A DNA stretch of 33,624 nt from Streptacidiphilus neutrinimicus (GTDB taxonomy: Bacteria > Actinomycetota > Actinomycetes > Streptomycetales > Streptomycetaceae): positions 1 through 33,624 of the forward strand of contig NZ_BBPO01000076.1 of NCBI RefSeq assembly GCF_000787815.1, in the 5' to 3' direction. The notes under the pieces are model-generated. The model worked only from the letters and a program-made list of their open reading frames with translations. It was not told the DNA's origin and did not search any database. Numbering within the stretch: the first letter of the stretch is position 1; every line of letters begins with the position of its first letter. The position numbers were made by a program, and so were the translations under genes. Shown here piece by piece: positions 15,726 to 24,812 of the stretch.

Positions 15726-17402
15726 TCAGATCACCCCTGCGGTCCGGGCCGCCTCCTCGAAGGCCCGGACCGAGGGGTTGCCGCGGTACGGCGCCAGCCT
15801 GCGGGCGAAGTCCCGCAGGTACTCCACCGCGCGCAGCGACCGCATCTCGGTCACCCCGCGCAGCGCCTCCGTCGCCGCCGCACACGCCTCGTCCAGCTCG
15901 CCGAGGCCGAGCCGGGAGGTGGCCAGCACCACCCGGCAGAAGACCCGGCTGCGCGCGTAGGTCTGCGGGCGCAGCCGCAACGACCGCTCCGCGTGCTGCG
16001 CCGCCGGGCGCCACTGCTGCAGATCCCGGTAGCAGTGCGCGAACTCGTCGGCCAACTGCGCCTCGTCGAAGAACCGCGCCCAGCTGGGCAGCTCGTCCCC
16101 GCCGTGGGAGGCCTGCAACGCCCGTTCGGCCCGCACCAGCGCGGCCGTGCAGGACCGGGCGTCCCCGAGCAGCCCGTGCCCGCGCGCCTCCGCGGCGTGC
16201 ATCAGCGCCTGCGCCGCCGCCGGAGCCGTCGACCCCACGCCCTGCTGGGCCACCCGCGCCAGCTGGACCGCCTCCCTGCCGTGCCCGAGGTAGACCGCCT
16301 GCCGACTCATCGTCACCAGCACGTAGCCGCCGTACAGCCGGTCGTTGGCGGCCTGCGCGAGGCGCAGCGACTGCACGAAGTAACGCTGCGCCAGACCGTG
16401 TGCCCCGATGTCGTACGAGGTCCAGCCCGCCAGCCTGGTCAGATCCGCGACCGCCCCGAACAGGGCACGGCCGATCGCCTCGTTGTAACGGCCGCGCAGC
16501 ATCGGCTCGGCCTCGCTCTCCAGATACCGGATCAGCGCCTGCCGGGCATGACCGCCGCCGTAGGCGTTGTCCAGCGCACGGAACAAGTCCCCCACCGCGC
16601 GCATCGCCGCCACGTCGCCACGGCTGACGCGCGGCACGCCGCGCAGCGCAACGGCCTGCTCGTTGGCGCCGGAACCGGCTCCGCCAGCCGGACCGGCGGC
16701 ACCCGTAGCGGGGCCGCTCGCCAGGCCGCCCGCCGTCCCCCCGTCGCGGCGGGCCTGGGGCGGGATGCCAGTGCGGCCCGCGTCGTGACGGCCCAGATCC
16801 TGCGGCGTCTCCCGGGCCACCCGGTCGTCCGTGCGCCCGATCAGCCAGTCCCGGCTCGGCACCACCAAGCCGGCGGGGGTGAAGGCGATCCGCCGCAGCT
16901 CGCTGTGGGCGCCGGTGTCCTTGCGCCACATGCTGGCGACGATGTCCACCGCCTCGGCCGGGCTCTCGGCGAACTCCAGCCCCGCGTACACCGGGGCGCA
17001 CGCGTCCAGGCCGAGATCCTGGGCGGTGAGCCGCCGCCCCAGCCGCCGGGTGAACACCTCGGCGATCAGCGCGGGCGTCGCCCCGCGCGGCTGCTGGCCG
17101 CGCAGCCAGCGGGTCACCGACGTCTTGTCGTAGCGCAGATCCAGACCGTGCTCACTGCCGAGCTGGTCCACCCGCCGGGCGAGCCCCGCATGCGAGAAGC
17201 CCGCCTCCTCGATCAGCGCCGAGAGCCGCTGGTTGTACTGGAGACGATCACCGGCGGCTCCTCCGCCCGCCCCCGCGCCTGAACCGGCACGCTCCGACGT
17301 GGGTGGGGACTCCGCTGCGCGGCGCGGCCGGCCGTCCAGCAGGGCGCGGTCGAGGGGGGCGCGGTCGAGCGGCGGTCGATCGGTCACAGGCCGTTGGGGC
17401 AT
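15726..17402 (-). CDS. NsdA-like regulatory protein with N-terminal helix-turn-helix and TPR-like C-terminus
   Basis: A 558-residue protein resembling NsdA of Streptomyces, which acts as a negative regulator of differentiation and antibiotic production. A helix-turn-helix-like region at about residues 52-110 contains LIEEAGFSHAGLARRV, YDKTSVTRWLRGQQPRG and LIAEVFTRRLGR. The C-terminal two thirds are alpha-helical with TPR-like spacing (ALFGAVADLTRLAGW, YFVQSLRLAQAA, YLRDFARRLAPYRGNPSV). A Gly/Ala-rich insert lies near residues 220-250. The ATG at 17402 is preferred over the GTG at 17411 because GGAAGG lies about 10 bases before the ATG and almost touches the GTG. The N-terminal 50 residues are low complexity with DRPPLDRAPLDRALLD repeats. 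Similarity to NsdA is recalled, not computed. Confidence 0.75.
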   Translation of the reverse strand: MPQRPVTDRPPLDRAPLDRALLDGRPRRAAESPPTSERAGSGAGAGGGAAGDRLQYNQRLSALIEEAGFSHAGLARRVDQLGSEHGLDLRYDKTSVTRWLRGQQPRGATPALIAEVFTRRLGRRLTAQDLGLDACAPVYAGLEFAESPAEAVDIVASMWRKDTGAHSELRRIAFTPAGLVVPSRDWLIGRTDDRVARETPQDLGRHDAGRTGIPPQARRDGGTAGGLASGPATGAAGPAGGAGSGANEQAVALRGVPRVSRGDVAAMRAVGDLFRALDNAYGGGHARQALIRYLESEAEPMLRGRYNEAIGRALFGAVADLTRLAGWTSYDIGAHGLAQRYFVQSLRLAQAANDRLYGGYVLVTMSRQAVYLGHGREAVQLARVAQQGVGSTAPAAAQALMHAAEARGHGLLGDARSCTAALVRAERALQASHGGDELPSWARFFDEAQLADEFAHCYRDLQQWRPAAQHAERSLRLRPQTYARSRVFCRVVLATSRLGLGELDEACAAATEALRGVTEMRSLRAVEYLRDFARRLAPYRGNPSVRAFEEAARTAGVI

Positions 17403-17767
17403 CTGGCACACACCTTCCGGGGGCCCGCACCGAACGCCGCGAGCTCCCTAGGGGAACGGCGTGAATGTAGCGAGCATTTGGCGGTTGCGGCCGGTTCCGG
17501 CCGGACAATCGTCCGAACGGGTGAAGCCCGTCCCTCCTGTCGGGGACGATGCGACGCGTGGGACGACGCGCGCGCCTTACGGGACCGTCCCGCTCGCCCC
17601 GTGCCCGGTCCCGTGCCCCGTCCCGTGCCCGGTCCTCGGTCCGGTCCTGCGTCCGGTCCAGTATCCCGCTGCCCGTCCGCCCTGGCTGCGGCCCCCACAG
17701 CCGTGGGCCGGTCTGTGGCGGCGGCCCACATGGGAGCCCCCGCCTCGGCCGCCTAGCGTCTGCGGCC
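17403..17767. promoter_or_regulatory. 365-bp divergent intergenic region (NsdA-like gene / SDR)
   Basis: No credible gene is seen here. The part near the NsdA-like gene contains a minus-strand TACATT (complement of 17464-17469) that could be a -10 box, with no clear -35. CGGAC-AATC-GTCCG (17502-17515) is a perfect 5-4-5 palindrome. From about 17590 to 17665 the plus strand is a degenerate C-rich repeat of CCGGTCC/CCCGTGCC units. TAGCGT at 17754-17759 lies 8 bases before the SDR start codon, and no ribosome binding site intervenes, which suggests a leaderless SDR message. Confidence 0.45.
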
Positions 17768-18529
17768 ATGGAGAGCACCCACGCAAGCTTGCTGACCGGG
17801 CGGAAAGCCCTGGTCACCGGCGCGGCCAGCGGGATCGGCCGGGCCTGCGCGCACGCCCTCGCCGAGGCCGGCGCCGCGGTCTACGTCGTCGACCGGGCGG
17901 CCGAGGCGGCCCGGGAGGTCGCGGAGCGGATCGGCGGCACCGCCCTGGTGGTCGACCTCTCGGACGGGGCGGCCGTGGACGCGCTCCCGGACGACGCGGA
18001 CATCGTCGTCAACAACGCCGGGCTGCAGCACGTCGCCCCGCTCCACGAGTTCCCGCCCGAGCGGTTCGCCCTGATCCAGCGGGTCATGGTCGAGGCCCCG
18101 TTCCGGATCGTCCGCCACACCCTGCCCCACATGTACGACGGCGGATGGGGACGGGTCGTCAACATCTCCTCCGTGCACGGGCTGCGCGCCAGCGCCTTCA
18201 AGTCCGCGTACGTGACTGCCAAGCACGCGCTCGAGGGACTGAGCAAGGTCATCGCCCTGGAGGGCGCCCCGCACGGCGTCACCAGCAACTGCGTCAACCC
18301 CGGTTACGTCCGGACGCCGCTCGTGGAGAGTCAGATCGCCGCGCAGGCCGAGGCGCACGGCATCCCTGAGGCGGACGTGGTGAACCAGATCATGCTCGAC
18401 CGCACCGCGATCAAGCGCCTGATCGAACCCGAGGAGGTCGCCGCAGCCGTCCTGTGGCTGTGCGCTCCCGCGGCCGCCGGGATCACCGGCGCCTCCCTCC
18501 CCATGGACGGCGGCTGGACCGCCCGCTGA
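17768..18529 (+). CDS. 3-hydroxybutyrate dehydrogenase-like short-chain dehydrogenase
   Basis: A 253-residue classical SDR. The cofactor motif TGAASGIG is at residues 17-24, NNAG follows near 78, and the catalytic YxxxK is YVTAK. The stretches NNAGLQHVAPLHEFP, NISSVHGLRAS and CVNPGYVRTPLVESQI match D-3-hydroxybutyrate dehydrogenases, which oxidise 3-hydroxybutyrate to acetoacetate with NAD. The gene is followed by an MHS transporter and a GAF/PucR regulator in the same direction, which supports a small catabolic unit for a hydroxy-acid. Another beta-hydroxy-acid substrate is possible. The ATG at 17768 lacks a Shine-Dalgarno, but a TAGCGT -10-like box sits 8 bases upstream. Confidence 0.85.
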   Translation: MESTHASLLTGRKALVTGAASGIGRACAHALAEAGAAVYVVDRAAEAAREVAERIGGTALVVDLSDGAAVDALPDDADIVVNNAGLQHVAPLHEFPPERFALIQRVMVEAPFRIVRHTLPHMYDGGWGRVVNISSVHGLRASAFKSAYVTAKHALEGLSKVIALEGAPHGVTSNCVNPGYVRTPLVESQIAAQAEAHGIPEADVVNQIMLDRTAIKRLIEPEEVAAAVLWLCAPAAAGITGASLPMDGGWTAR

Positions 18530-18548
18530 CGCACCGGGCCACGCGCGC

Positions 18549-18660
18549 CGCGCACCACCCCGTCCACGCCCGCCCCGTCCACGCGCGACCCGTACGCGCA
18601 CCACCCCGTCCACGCCCCACCCGTCCACGCCCCACCCGTACGCGCACCACGCCCTACGCA
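18549..18660. repeat. 46-bp tandem repeat, about 2.4 copies, strongly strand-biased
   Basis: Copy one is 18549-18594, copy two 18595-18640, and a partial degenerate third runs to about 18660. The first 22 bases of copies one and two are identical and the rest differs at only a few positions. The plus strand is C-rich with few G. The array fills the gap between the SDR and the transporter gene, ending just before the transporter ribosome binding site (GGAAGG, 18682-18687). It is not a terminator-like hairpin. Confidence 0.88.
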
Positions 18661-18697
18661 CACCACCCCCACCCCTCCCACGGAAGGCCTCACCGTC

Positions 18698-20110
18698 GTG
18701 GCAACCGAAACCGCACCCACGCAGGCAGCGTCCGCTTCGAGAGTCCCCAAGGGCCTAGCCAAGGTCGTCGGAGCCAGCCTCATCGGTACGACCATCGAGT
18801 GGTACGACTACTTTCTCTACGGCTCCGCCGCCGCCCTCGTCTTCGGCAAGGTCTTCTTCCCGACCACGGATCCGCTGACCGGCACCCTGCTCTCGTTCCT
18901 CACCTACGCCATCGGCTTCGCCGCCCGGCCGGTCGGCGCCCTGGTCTTCGGCCACTACGGCGACCGGCTCGGCCGCAAGAGGCTGCTGGTCATCAGCCTG
19001 CTGATGATGGGGGTCGCGACCGCCATGATCGGCTGCGTCCCCGGCTACGCCACGCTCGGCGTCACCGCCCCGATCCTGCTGACCGTGCTGCGCCTGATCC
19101 AGGGCTTCGCCCTCGGCGGGGAGTGGGGCGGCGCGGTCCTGCTGGTCTCCGAGCACGGCGACGCCTCACGTCGCGGGTTCTGGGCCTCGTGGCCGCAGGG
19201 CGGCGCACCGCTCGGCAACCTGCTCGCGGTCGGTGTGCTCTCGCTGATGACGACCGTTCAGCCCGACGCGGCCTTCGTGTCCTGGGGCTGGCGCATTCCC
19301 TTCCTGCTGTCCGCCCTGCTCGTCGGGATCGGCCTGTGGATCCGGCTCGGGGTCGACGAGTCCCCGCTGTTCAAGGAGGCCCGCCGCCGTGCCGAGGCCC
19401 GCGCCGCCGAGGGCGAGAAGGAGCAGCCGCCGCTGCTCGCCGTCCTGCGGCACCACTGGCGCGATGTCCTCGTCGCCATCGGTGCCCGGATGGCGGAGAA
19501 CATCTGCTACTACGTGATCGTCACTTTCGTGCTCACGTACTGCGTCGAGCACCTGAAGATCGAGAAGCAGACGGCGCTCAACGCGGTCCTGATCGGGTCG
19601 GCGATCCAGTTCTGCCTGATCCCGCTCTTCGGGGCGCTGTCCGACCGGGTCGGCCGCAAGCCCGTCTATCTCGTCGGCGCGGTCGGCACCGGGGCCTGGG
19701 CCTGGGCCTTCTTCGCCCTGCTGGACACCCGATCGTTCCCGGCCCTGGTGCTCGCGGTCACCGTCGGCCTGATCTTCCACAGCGCCATGTACGCCCCGCA
19801 GGCGGCGTTCTTCTCCGAGCTGTTCCAGACCCGCATGCGGTTCTCCGGGGCCTCCATCGGCGCCCAGTTCGCCTCCGTCGCCGCCGGCGCCCCGGCCCCG
19901 CTGATCGCCGTGGCGCTGCTGAAGAGCTACGGCACCTCCACGCCGATCTCGCTCTACGTGAGCCTTGCGGCCGTGGTCACCGTGGTGGCACTACTCTTCG
20001 CCCGGGAGACCCGGGGCCGCGAGCTGGACGAGCCGACCGGCGGGACGCTCCAGACCGCCCCCGGACAGACCACCGCCGGACAGACGACCGCCGGACAGAC
20101 CACCTCCTGA
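18698..20110 (+). CDS. MFS transporter, metabolite:H+ symporter (MHS) family
   Basis: A 470-residue inner-membrane transporter of the MHS family (relatives: ProP, KgtP, ShiA), which import organic acids or compatible solutes with protons. The family signature SLIGTTIEWYDYFLYG is at about residues 28-43, followed by the loop motif GHYGDRLGRKRLL and GFALGGEWGGAVLLVSEH. A second RVGRKP loop lies mid-protein. About twelve membrane segments are visible. The GTG start at 18698 follows GGAAGG by 10 bases. Lying between a 3-hydroxybutyrate-dehydrogenase-like SDR and a PucR-type regulator, it may carry the substrate of that pathway. The C-terminus is a cytoplasmic tail made of three GQTTA repeats. Confidence 0.9.
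   Translation: MATETAPTQAASASRVPKGLAKVVGASLIGTTIEWYDYFLYGSAAALVFGKVFFPTTDPLTGTLLSFLTYAIGFAARPVGALVFGHYGDRLGRKRLLVISLLMMGVATAMIGCVPGYATLGVTAPILLTVLRLIQGFALGGEWGGAVLLVSEHGDASRRGFWASWPQGGAPLGNLLAVGVLSLMTTVQPDAAFVSWGWRIPFLLSALLVGIGLWIRLGVDESPLFKEARRRAEARAAEGEKEQPPLLAVLRHHWRDVLVAIGARMAENICYYVIVTFVLTYCVEHLKIEKQTALNAVLIGSAIQFCLIPLFGALSDRVGRKPVYLVGAVGTGAWAWAFFALLDTRSFPALVLAVTVGLIFHSAMYAPQAAFFSELFQTRMRFSGASIGAQFASVAAGAPAPLIAVALLKSYGTSTPISLYVSLAAVVTVVALLFARETRGRELDEPTGGTLQTAPGQTTAGQTTAGQTTS
20063..20107 (+). repeat. 15-nt tandem repeat, three copies, at the 3' end of the MHS gene
   Basis: Copies at 20063-20077, 20078-20092 and 20093-20107 each begin GGACAGAC and encode Gly-Gln-Thr-Thr-Ala/Ser, immediately followed by the TGA stop. 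The unit is in frame, so length variation changes only the disordered tail. Confidence 0.88.
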
Positions 20111-20145
20111 CACGGCCTTCTCTCTTCCAACCCACTCCTGCGACG

Positions 20146-22071
20146 ATGGCCCGCACCATGCCCGAAGAGACCGAGATCCACCCCGCCGAACGGCTGCTGC
20201 GACTGCTGGCCGGGGGCGCCTCCGCCGAAGAACTCGGCGAGGCCGGAGCGGCGGCGCCCGGCTCCGGCGCGCTGGCGCTGCGCGTCCACCGCACCCTGGC
20301 CCAGCACCGCCGCCGTGAGGCCCAGCTGACGGCGCTCTTCGACACCGCCACCGACCTGGCCGCCTCCCGTGACCTGGACGCCGTGCTGCAGGCCATCGTC
20401 CGCCGGGCCCGCCTGCTGCTGGGCACCGAGCTCGCCTACCTCACCCTCCCGGACGAGGAGGCCGGCGACACCTACATGCGGGTCACCGACGGCTCCGTCT
20501 CGCCGCTGTTCCAGACCCTGCGGCTGGAACTCGGCGAGGGGCTGGGCGGGCTGGTGGCGCAGACCGCCCGCCCCTACGCCACCCCCGACTACCGCACGGA
20601 CGCCCGCTTTCACCACACCCGCAACATCGACGCGGGCGTCCTCGACGAGGGCCTGGTCGCCATCCTGGGCGTGCCCTTGCTGCTGGAGAAGCAGGTCATC
20701 GGCGTGCTCTTCGCCGCCGACCGCAATCCGCGGCCGTTCTCCCCCGATGAGGTGGCGCTGCTGTGCACGCTGGCCGCGCACGCCGCCATCGCCATCGACA
20801 CCGCCCGCGCCCTGGACGACACCCGGGCGGCGCTGGCCGACCTCGCCGCCGCGAACGCGGTGATCCGCGCCCACTCGGCCGCCATGCAGCGCGCCGAGGA
20901 GGCTCACGACCGGCTGACCGACCTGGTCCTGCGCGGCGGCGAGGTGCCCGCCGTAGCCGAAGCTGTCTCCGCCCTCCTGGGCGGCGGCATCGCGGTCCTG
21001 GACCCTGACGGCCAGCGGCTCGCCGAGGGGGCCCGCGAAGCCGGAGGGGCTGGAGAGACGGCCGAGCCAGACGTGAGCGCGCTCGTGGCCGAATCCCGGG
21101 CCGCCGGCCGGGCCGTGGAGGCGGACGGACGCTGGGTCTGCGCCGTCCTGGCCGGTCAGGAGCTGCTCGGCAGCCTGGTGCTGACTGGGCGCCCGAAACT
21201 GGAGGACGCCGATCGCCGACTCTTCGAGCGGGCTGGCGTCGTCACCGCGCTGCTGCTCCTGCTGCGCCGCTCCGTCGCCGAGGCGGAGAACCGCGTCCGC
21301 GGCGAACTGCTGACAGACCTGCTGGACAGTCCGCAGCGCGACCCCGCCGGGCTGCTCCAGCGCGGCCTGCGCCTCGGCATCGACCTGCGCCGACCGCACG
21401 TGCTGCTGGCCGCCCGCGTCGGCGCGGCGGGCGCTCGGGGCCGTCTGGCGAGCGCCGCGACCCGCCTGCTCTTCGGCCGCGGCGGGATCAGCGCGGAGCA
21501 CGGGGAGGGCGTGGTGCTCGTGCTGCCCGCGGAGGCAGAGCCGGGCTCAGGGTCTTCGGCCGCATCACTGTGGTCAGCATCGTCGGCCTCGTCGGTGGCG
21601 GCTGGGGCCGCTGCGCAGCTCACCCAGCTCACCGGCGCCCCGGTCACCGTGGGCGCGGCCGGCCCGGCGGGCGGGATCGCCGAGCTCGCGGCCGCCCATG
21701 CCGAGGCCCTGAGGACTTTGCGGGCCCTGTGCGCCCTGGGCCGCGAGGGGGACGGCGCCTGCGCGACCGACCTGGGCTTCCTCGGCGTCCTGCTCGGCGA
21801 AGGCCACGATGTGCGGGGCTTCGTCCAGGAGACCCTCGGCCCGCTGCTCGCCTACGACGACCGGCGTGGCACCGAACTGGTCCATACTCTGGACGCCTAC
21901 TTCGCCTGCGGTGGGAGCCTCACCCGGGCGAAGGACGCGCTGCACGTCCACGTCAACACCGTCGTCCAGCGCCTGGACCGCGTGGAGGCGCTGCTCGGCC
22001 CCGACTGGAACCACCCCGAGCGGGCCCTCGAGCTCCAGCTCGCCCTCCGCCTCCACCTGCTCACGAGCTAG
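20146..22071 (+). CDS. GAF-domain PucR/CdaR-type transcriptional regulator
   Basis: A 641-residue regulator. A GAF domain spans about residues 60-215 (LFDTATDLAASRDLDAVLQ ... GEGLGGLVAQT ... ILGVPLLLEKQVIGVLFAADR). A coiled-coil-like linker follows (RAALADLAAANAVIRAHSAAM), then a poorly conserved middle. The C-terminus is the PucR-type helix-turn-helix: YFACGGSLTRAKDALHVHVNTVVQRLDRVEALL. Such proteins usually activate the adjacent catabolic operon on sensing a metabolite. The gene follows the MHS transporter by 35 bases, so it likely belongs to the same unit. ATGs at 20146 and 20158 are both possible; neither has a strong ribosome binding site. An Ala/Ser-rich insert lies near residues 465-490. 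Confidence 0.87.
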   Translation: MARTMPEETEIHPAERLLRLLAGGASAEELGEAGAAAPGSGALALRVHRTLAQHRRREAQLTALFDTATDLAASRDLDAVLQAIVRRARLLLGTELAYLTLPDEEAGDTYMRVTDGSVSPLFQTLRLELGEGLGGLVAQTARPYATPDYRTDARFHHTRNIDAGVLDEGLVAILGVPLLLEKQVIGVLFAADRNPRPFSPDEVALLCTLAAHAAIAIDTARALDDTRAALADLAAANAVIRAHSAAMQRAEEAHDRLTDLVLRGGEVPAVAEAVSALLGGGIAVLDPDGQRLAEGAREAGGAGETAEPDVSALVAESRAAGRAVEADGRWVCAVLAGQELLGSLVLTGRPKLEDADRRLFERAGVVTALLLLLRRSVAEAENRVRGELLTDLLDSPQRDPAGLLQRGLRLGIDLRRPHVLLAARVGAAGARGRLASAATRLLFGRGGISAEHGEGVVLVLPAEAEPGSGSSAASLWSASSASSVAAGAAAQLTQLTGAPVTVGAAGPAGGIAELAAAHAEALRTLRALCALGREGDGACATDLGFLGVLLGEGHDVRGFVQETLGPLLAYDDRRGTELVHTLDAYFACGGSLTRAKDALHVHVNTVVQRLDRVEALLGPDWNHPERALELQLALRLHLLTS

Positions 22072-22086
22072 CCTTTGCGGCCCAGC

Positions 22087-22668
22087 TCAGGAGGCCAGGC
22101 CCCGCAGCACGAAGCCCACTACCGCCTCGAACTCGCCCTCGACTCCGGGCCGGGACCACTCCTCCGCGTACGCCGGATCGTGGTAGTGGGCCGTGGCCTG
22201 GAAAACCACGTGGCCGAGCTCTCCTGGGTCTCCGGAGCCGAAGGCGCCCTGCTCCTGGCCCTCCACGATGATCCGGGCCAGCTGTGCCTCCAGGCCGCTG
22301 ACATGCTCGGCAATCAGCTCGCTGTTCTCGTCCACCAGCACCTGATAGGTGGCGAAGAGCTCAGGATCGGCGAGGGCCTTCTCCTGTTTGGCCTGGAACA
22401 GGGCGGCCAGCCAGTGCCGAAGCCGCTCCCGTGGCTCCTCCGGGCCGGCCGCGATACCCGGCAGCGCCGCGTGCGCACGGTCGAGCCAGCGACGGGTGAC
22501 CGCGCCCCGCAGCGCGGCCTTGCTGGGGAAGTGGCGGTAGACCGTGCCGTGACTCACCCCCAGGACCCGGGCGACGTCGACGACGGTGGCCTTGGCCGGG
22601 CCGTACCGGCGCAGGACCTCCTCCGCGGCTGTGAGGATTTCCTCCGGGGTGAGTGCTGCCTCCGCCAT
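22087..22668 (-). CDS. TetR-family transcriptional regulator
   Basis: A 193-residue repressor-type protein. The N-terminal helix-turn-helix reads TVVDVARVLGVSHGTVYRHFPSK (split as TVVDVARVLGVS and HGTVYRHFPSK), with the typical KAALRGAVTRRWLD extension; the rest is a helical ligand-binding domain. It follows the aldo/keto reductase by 32 bases on the same strand, so they are probably co-transcribed. The palindrome in the promoter of that operon is a good candidate for its own operator. Its 3' end faces the PucR gene with only 15 bases between them; a weak hairpin (22065-22088) spans both ends. The inducing ligand is unknown. Confidence 0.9.
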   Translation of the reverse strand: MAEAALTPEEILTAAEEVLRRYGPAKATVVDVARVLGVSHGTVYRHFPSKAALRGAVTRRWLDRAHAALPGIAAGPEEPRERLRHWLAALFQAKQEKALADPELFATYQVLVDENSELIAEHVSGLEAQLARIIVEGQEQGAFGSGDPGELGHVVFQATAHYHDPAYAEEWSRPGVEGEFEAVVGFVLRGLAS

Positions 22669-22700
22669 CGATACCGGTCGCTCCCGCTACTTCTCGCCTG

Positions 22701-23714
<1,014 letters not shown>

Positions 23715-23720
23715 GTCTCG

Positions 23721-23749
23721 AGTATGCGAGATGGACTGACAGATTTCAA
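23721..23749 (-). promoter_or_regulatory. Near-consensus leaderless promoter of the aldo/keto reductase
   Basis: On the minus strand TTGAAA (-35, 23749-23744), a 17-base spacer and CATACT (-10, 23726-23721) lie exactly 6 bases before the ATG at 23714. That places transcription start on the A of the start codon, the standard geometry for actinobacterial leaderless genes. This is the closest sigma-70-type consensus match seen in the window. Confidence 0.75.
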
Positions 23750-23758
23750 TATCTGTCA
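23737..23758. promoter_or_regulatory. Perfect 8-6-8 palindrome over the -35 box: candidate TetR operator
   Basis: TGACAGAT and ATCTGTCA are perfect 8-base inverted arms around a 6-base AT-rich spacer. The -35 hexamer of the aldo/keto reductase promoter lies inside it, so a bound repressor would block RNA polymerase. The neighbouring TetR gene in the same operon is the natural candidate. The same site lies 33 bases upstream of the lipB-side promoter candidate. Confidence 0.65.
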
Positions 23759-23790
23759 CCCTTTTCAGCGAAGCTCCGGTCCGGCGCCCT

Positions 23791-23817
23791 GGGAACAGGG
23801 GGCCCGGTCGTACAGTT
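23791..23817 (+). promoter_or_regulatory. SigR-like promoter candidate upstream of lipB
   Basis: GGGAAC, exactly 18 bases, then GTT, matches the SigR (disulfide-stress sigma factor) consensus GGGAAT-N18-GTT with one mismatch. TACAGT (23811-23816) overlaps it and could be a housekeeping -10, but no good -35 pairs with it. Either would start transcription about 25-30 bases before the lipB GTG. Confidence 0.4.
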
Positions 23818-23851
23818 GCGTGGAGCAGGACGACAGAAAGCGAGGCACCCA

Positions 23852-24733
23852 GTGGTCACGGAAACGGGCAGCCCGGCGGGGGACGCGGCCGCGATCGCAA
23901 CGGGGGCCGCGACGGGGGCCGCCACGGAGGTCGCGAGGGAGACCGGTTTCGGCGGTGAGCTGCGGTTCGTCCCCCTCGGCGTGGGCGAACGCACCATCCG
24001 CTACCAGGACGCCCTGGACGAGCAGCTGCGCCTGCACGCGCTGCGCGTGGCGGACGAGATCCCGGACACCGTGCTGCTGCTGGAGCACGAGCCCGTCTAC
24101 ACCGCCGGTCGCCGCACCCGGCCGGAGGACCGCCCGCTCGACGGCACCCCGGTGGTCGAGGTCACCCGGGGCGGCGAGATCACCTGGCACGGTCCCGGCC
24201 AGCTGGTCGGCTACCCGATCATCAAGCTGGCCGAGCCCATGGATGTCGTCGCCTACGTGCGCAGGCTCGAGGAGGCGCTGATCCGGGCGTGCGCCGAGTT
24301 CGGCGTCGAGGGCAACCGGGTCGAGGGGCGCAGCGGCGTGTGGAAGCTGGGCCAGGAGATTCCGGGCGCCCAGGTCGACGAGTCCCAGGTGGTCAACATC
24401 GGCGCGCTCACGCTGCGGATGGGCGCCAAGCTCGGCCTCGACCCGCGCATGGCCGGCCCCGAGTACGCCCCGTCCAACGCGGGCCAGCGGGGTGCGGACC
24501 GCAAGCTCGCCGCCATCGGCGTCCGCGTCGCCCGCGGCGTGACCATGCACGGCTTCGCGCTCAACTGCAATCCGGACCTGACCTGGTTCGACCGCATCAT
24601 CCCCTGCGGCATCCGCGACGCCGGCGTCGCCTCGCTCAGCTCCGAGCTAGGCCGGGACGTCCCGGCCGCCGAGGCGATGCCCGTCGTCCAGCGTCACTTC
24701 GCCGACCTCTTCGCGCGGACCACCACGGCCTGA
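23852..24733 (+). CDS. lipB: Octanoyl-[acyl carrier protein]:protein octanoyltransferase
   Basis: A 293-residue LipB, which transfers octanoyl from ACP to lipoyl domains, the first step of lipoate assembly. Family motifs are [48 protein letters not shown] with the catalytic Lys218, and [10 protein letters not shown] with the acyl-carrying Cys252. Both catalytic residues are present. The GTG at 23852 has CGAGG 6 bases upstream. The first ~33 residues are an Ala/Thr-rich extension with ATGA repeats not found in typical LipB; conserved sequence begins at about LRFVPLG. lipA follows 79 bases later. The E2 gene at the start of the window encodes a protein of the family that LipB modifies. Confidence 0.96.
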   Translation: MVTETGSPAGDAAAIATGAATGAATEVARETGFGGELRFVPLGVGERTIRYQDALDEQLRLHALRVADEIPDTVLLLEHEPVYTAGRRTRPEDRPLDGTPVVEVTRGGEITWHGPGQLVGYPIIKLAEPMDVVAYVRRLEEALIRACAEFGVEGNRVEGRSGVWKLGQEIPGAQVDESQVVNIGALTLRMGAKLGLDPRMAGPEYAPSNAGQRGADRKLAAIGVRVARGVTMHGFALNCNPDLTWFDRIIPCGIRDAGVASLSSELGRDVPAAEAMPVVQRHFADLFARTTTA

Positions 24734-24747
24734 GCCGACTCGGGCCA

Positions 24748-24775
24748 CTGACCCACCCGACCGCAGGCGTACCCT
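24748..24775 (+). promoter_or_regulatory. Possible lipA promoter
   Basis: CTGACC (24748-24753), 16 bases, TACCCT (24770-24775) gives a plausible -35/-10 pair 37 bases before the lipA start. It would allow lipA expression independent of lipB. Confidence 0.35.
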
Positions 24776-24812
24776 AGGGGACGCACTGGATTTCGAAGAT
24801 AGGGAGCCGCAC

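Noticed and set aside
15702-17282. 526-residue plus-strand frame
   Set aside because: Antisense to the NsdA-like gene; composition is Arg/His/Gln/Pro-rich without domains.
17248-17817. 189-residue minus-strand frame across the NsdA/SDR gap
   Set aside because: Arg/Pro/Gly low complexity, overlaps two real genes, no start signal.
15585-18660. CRISPR array, considered because of the tandem repeats here
   Set aside because: The 13-bp and 46-bp units are adjacent with no unique spacers between them, and no cas genes are present.
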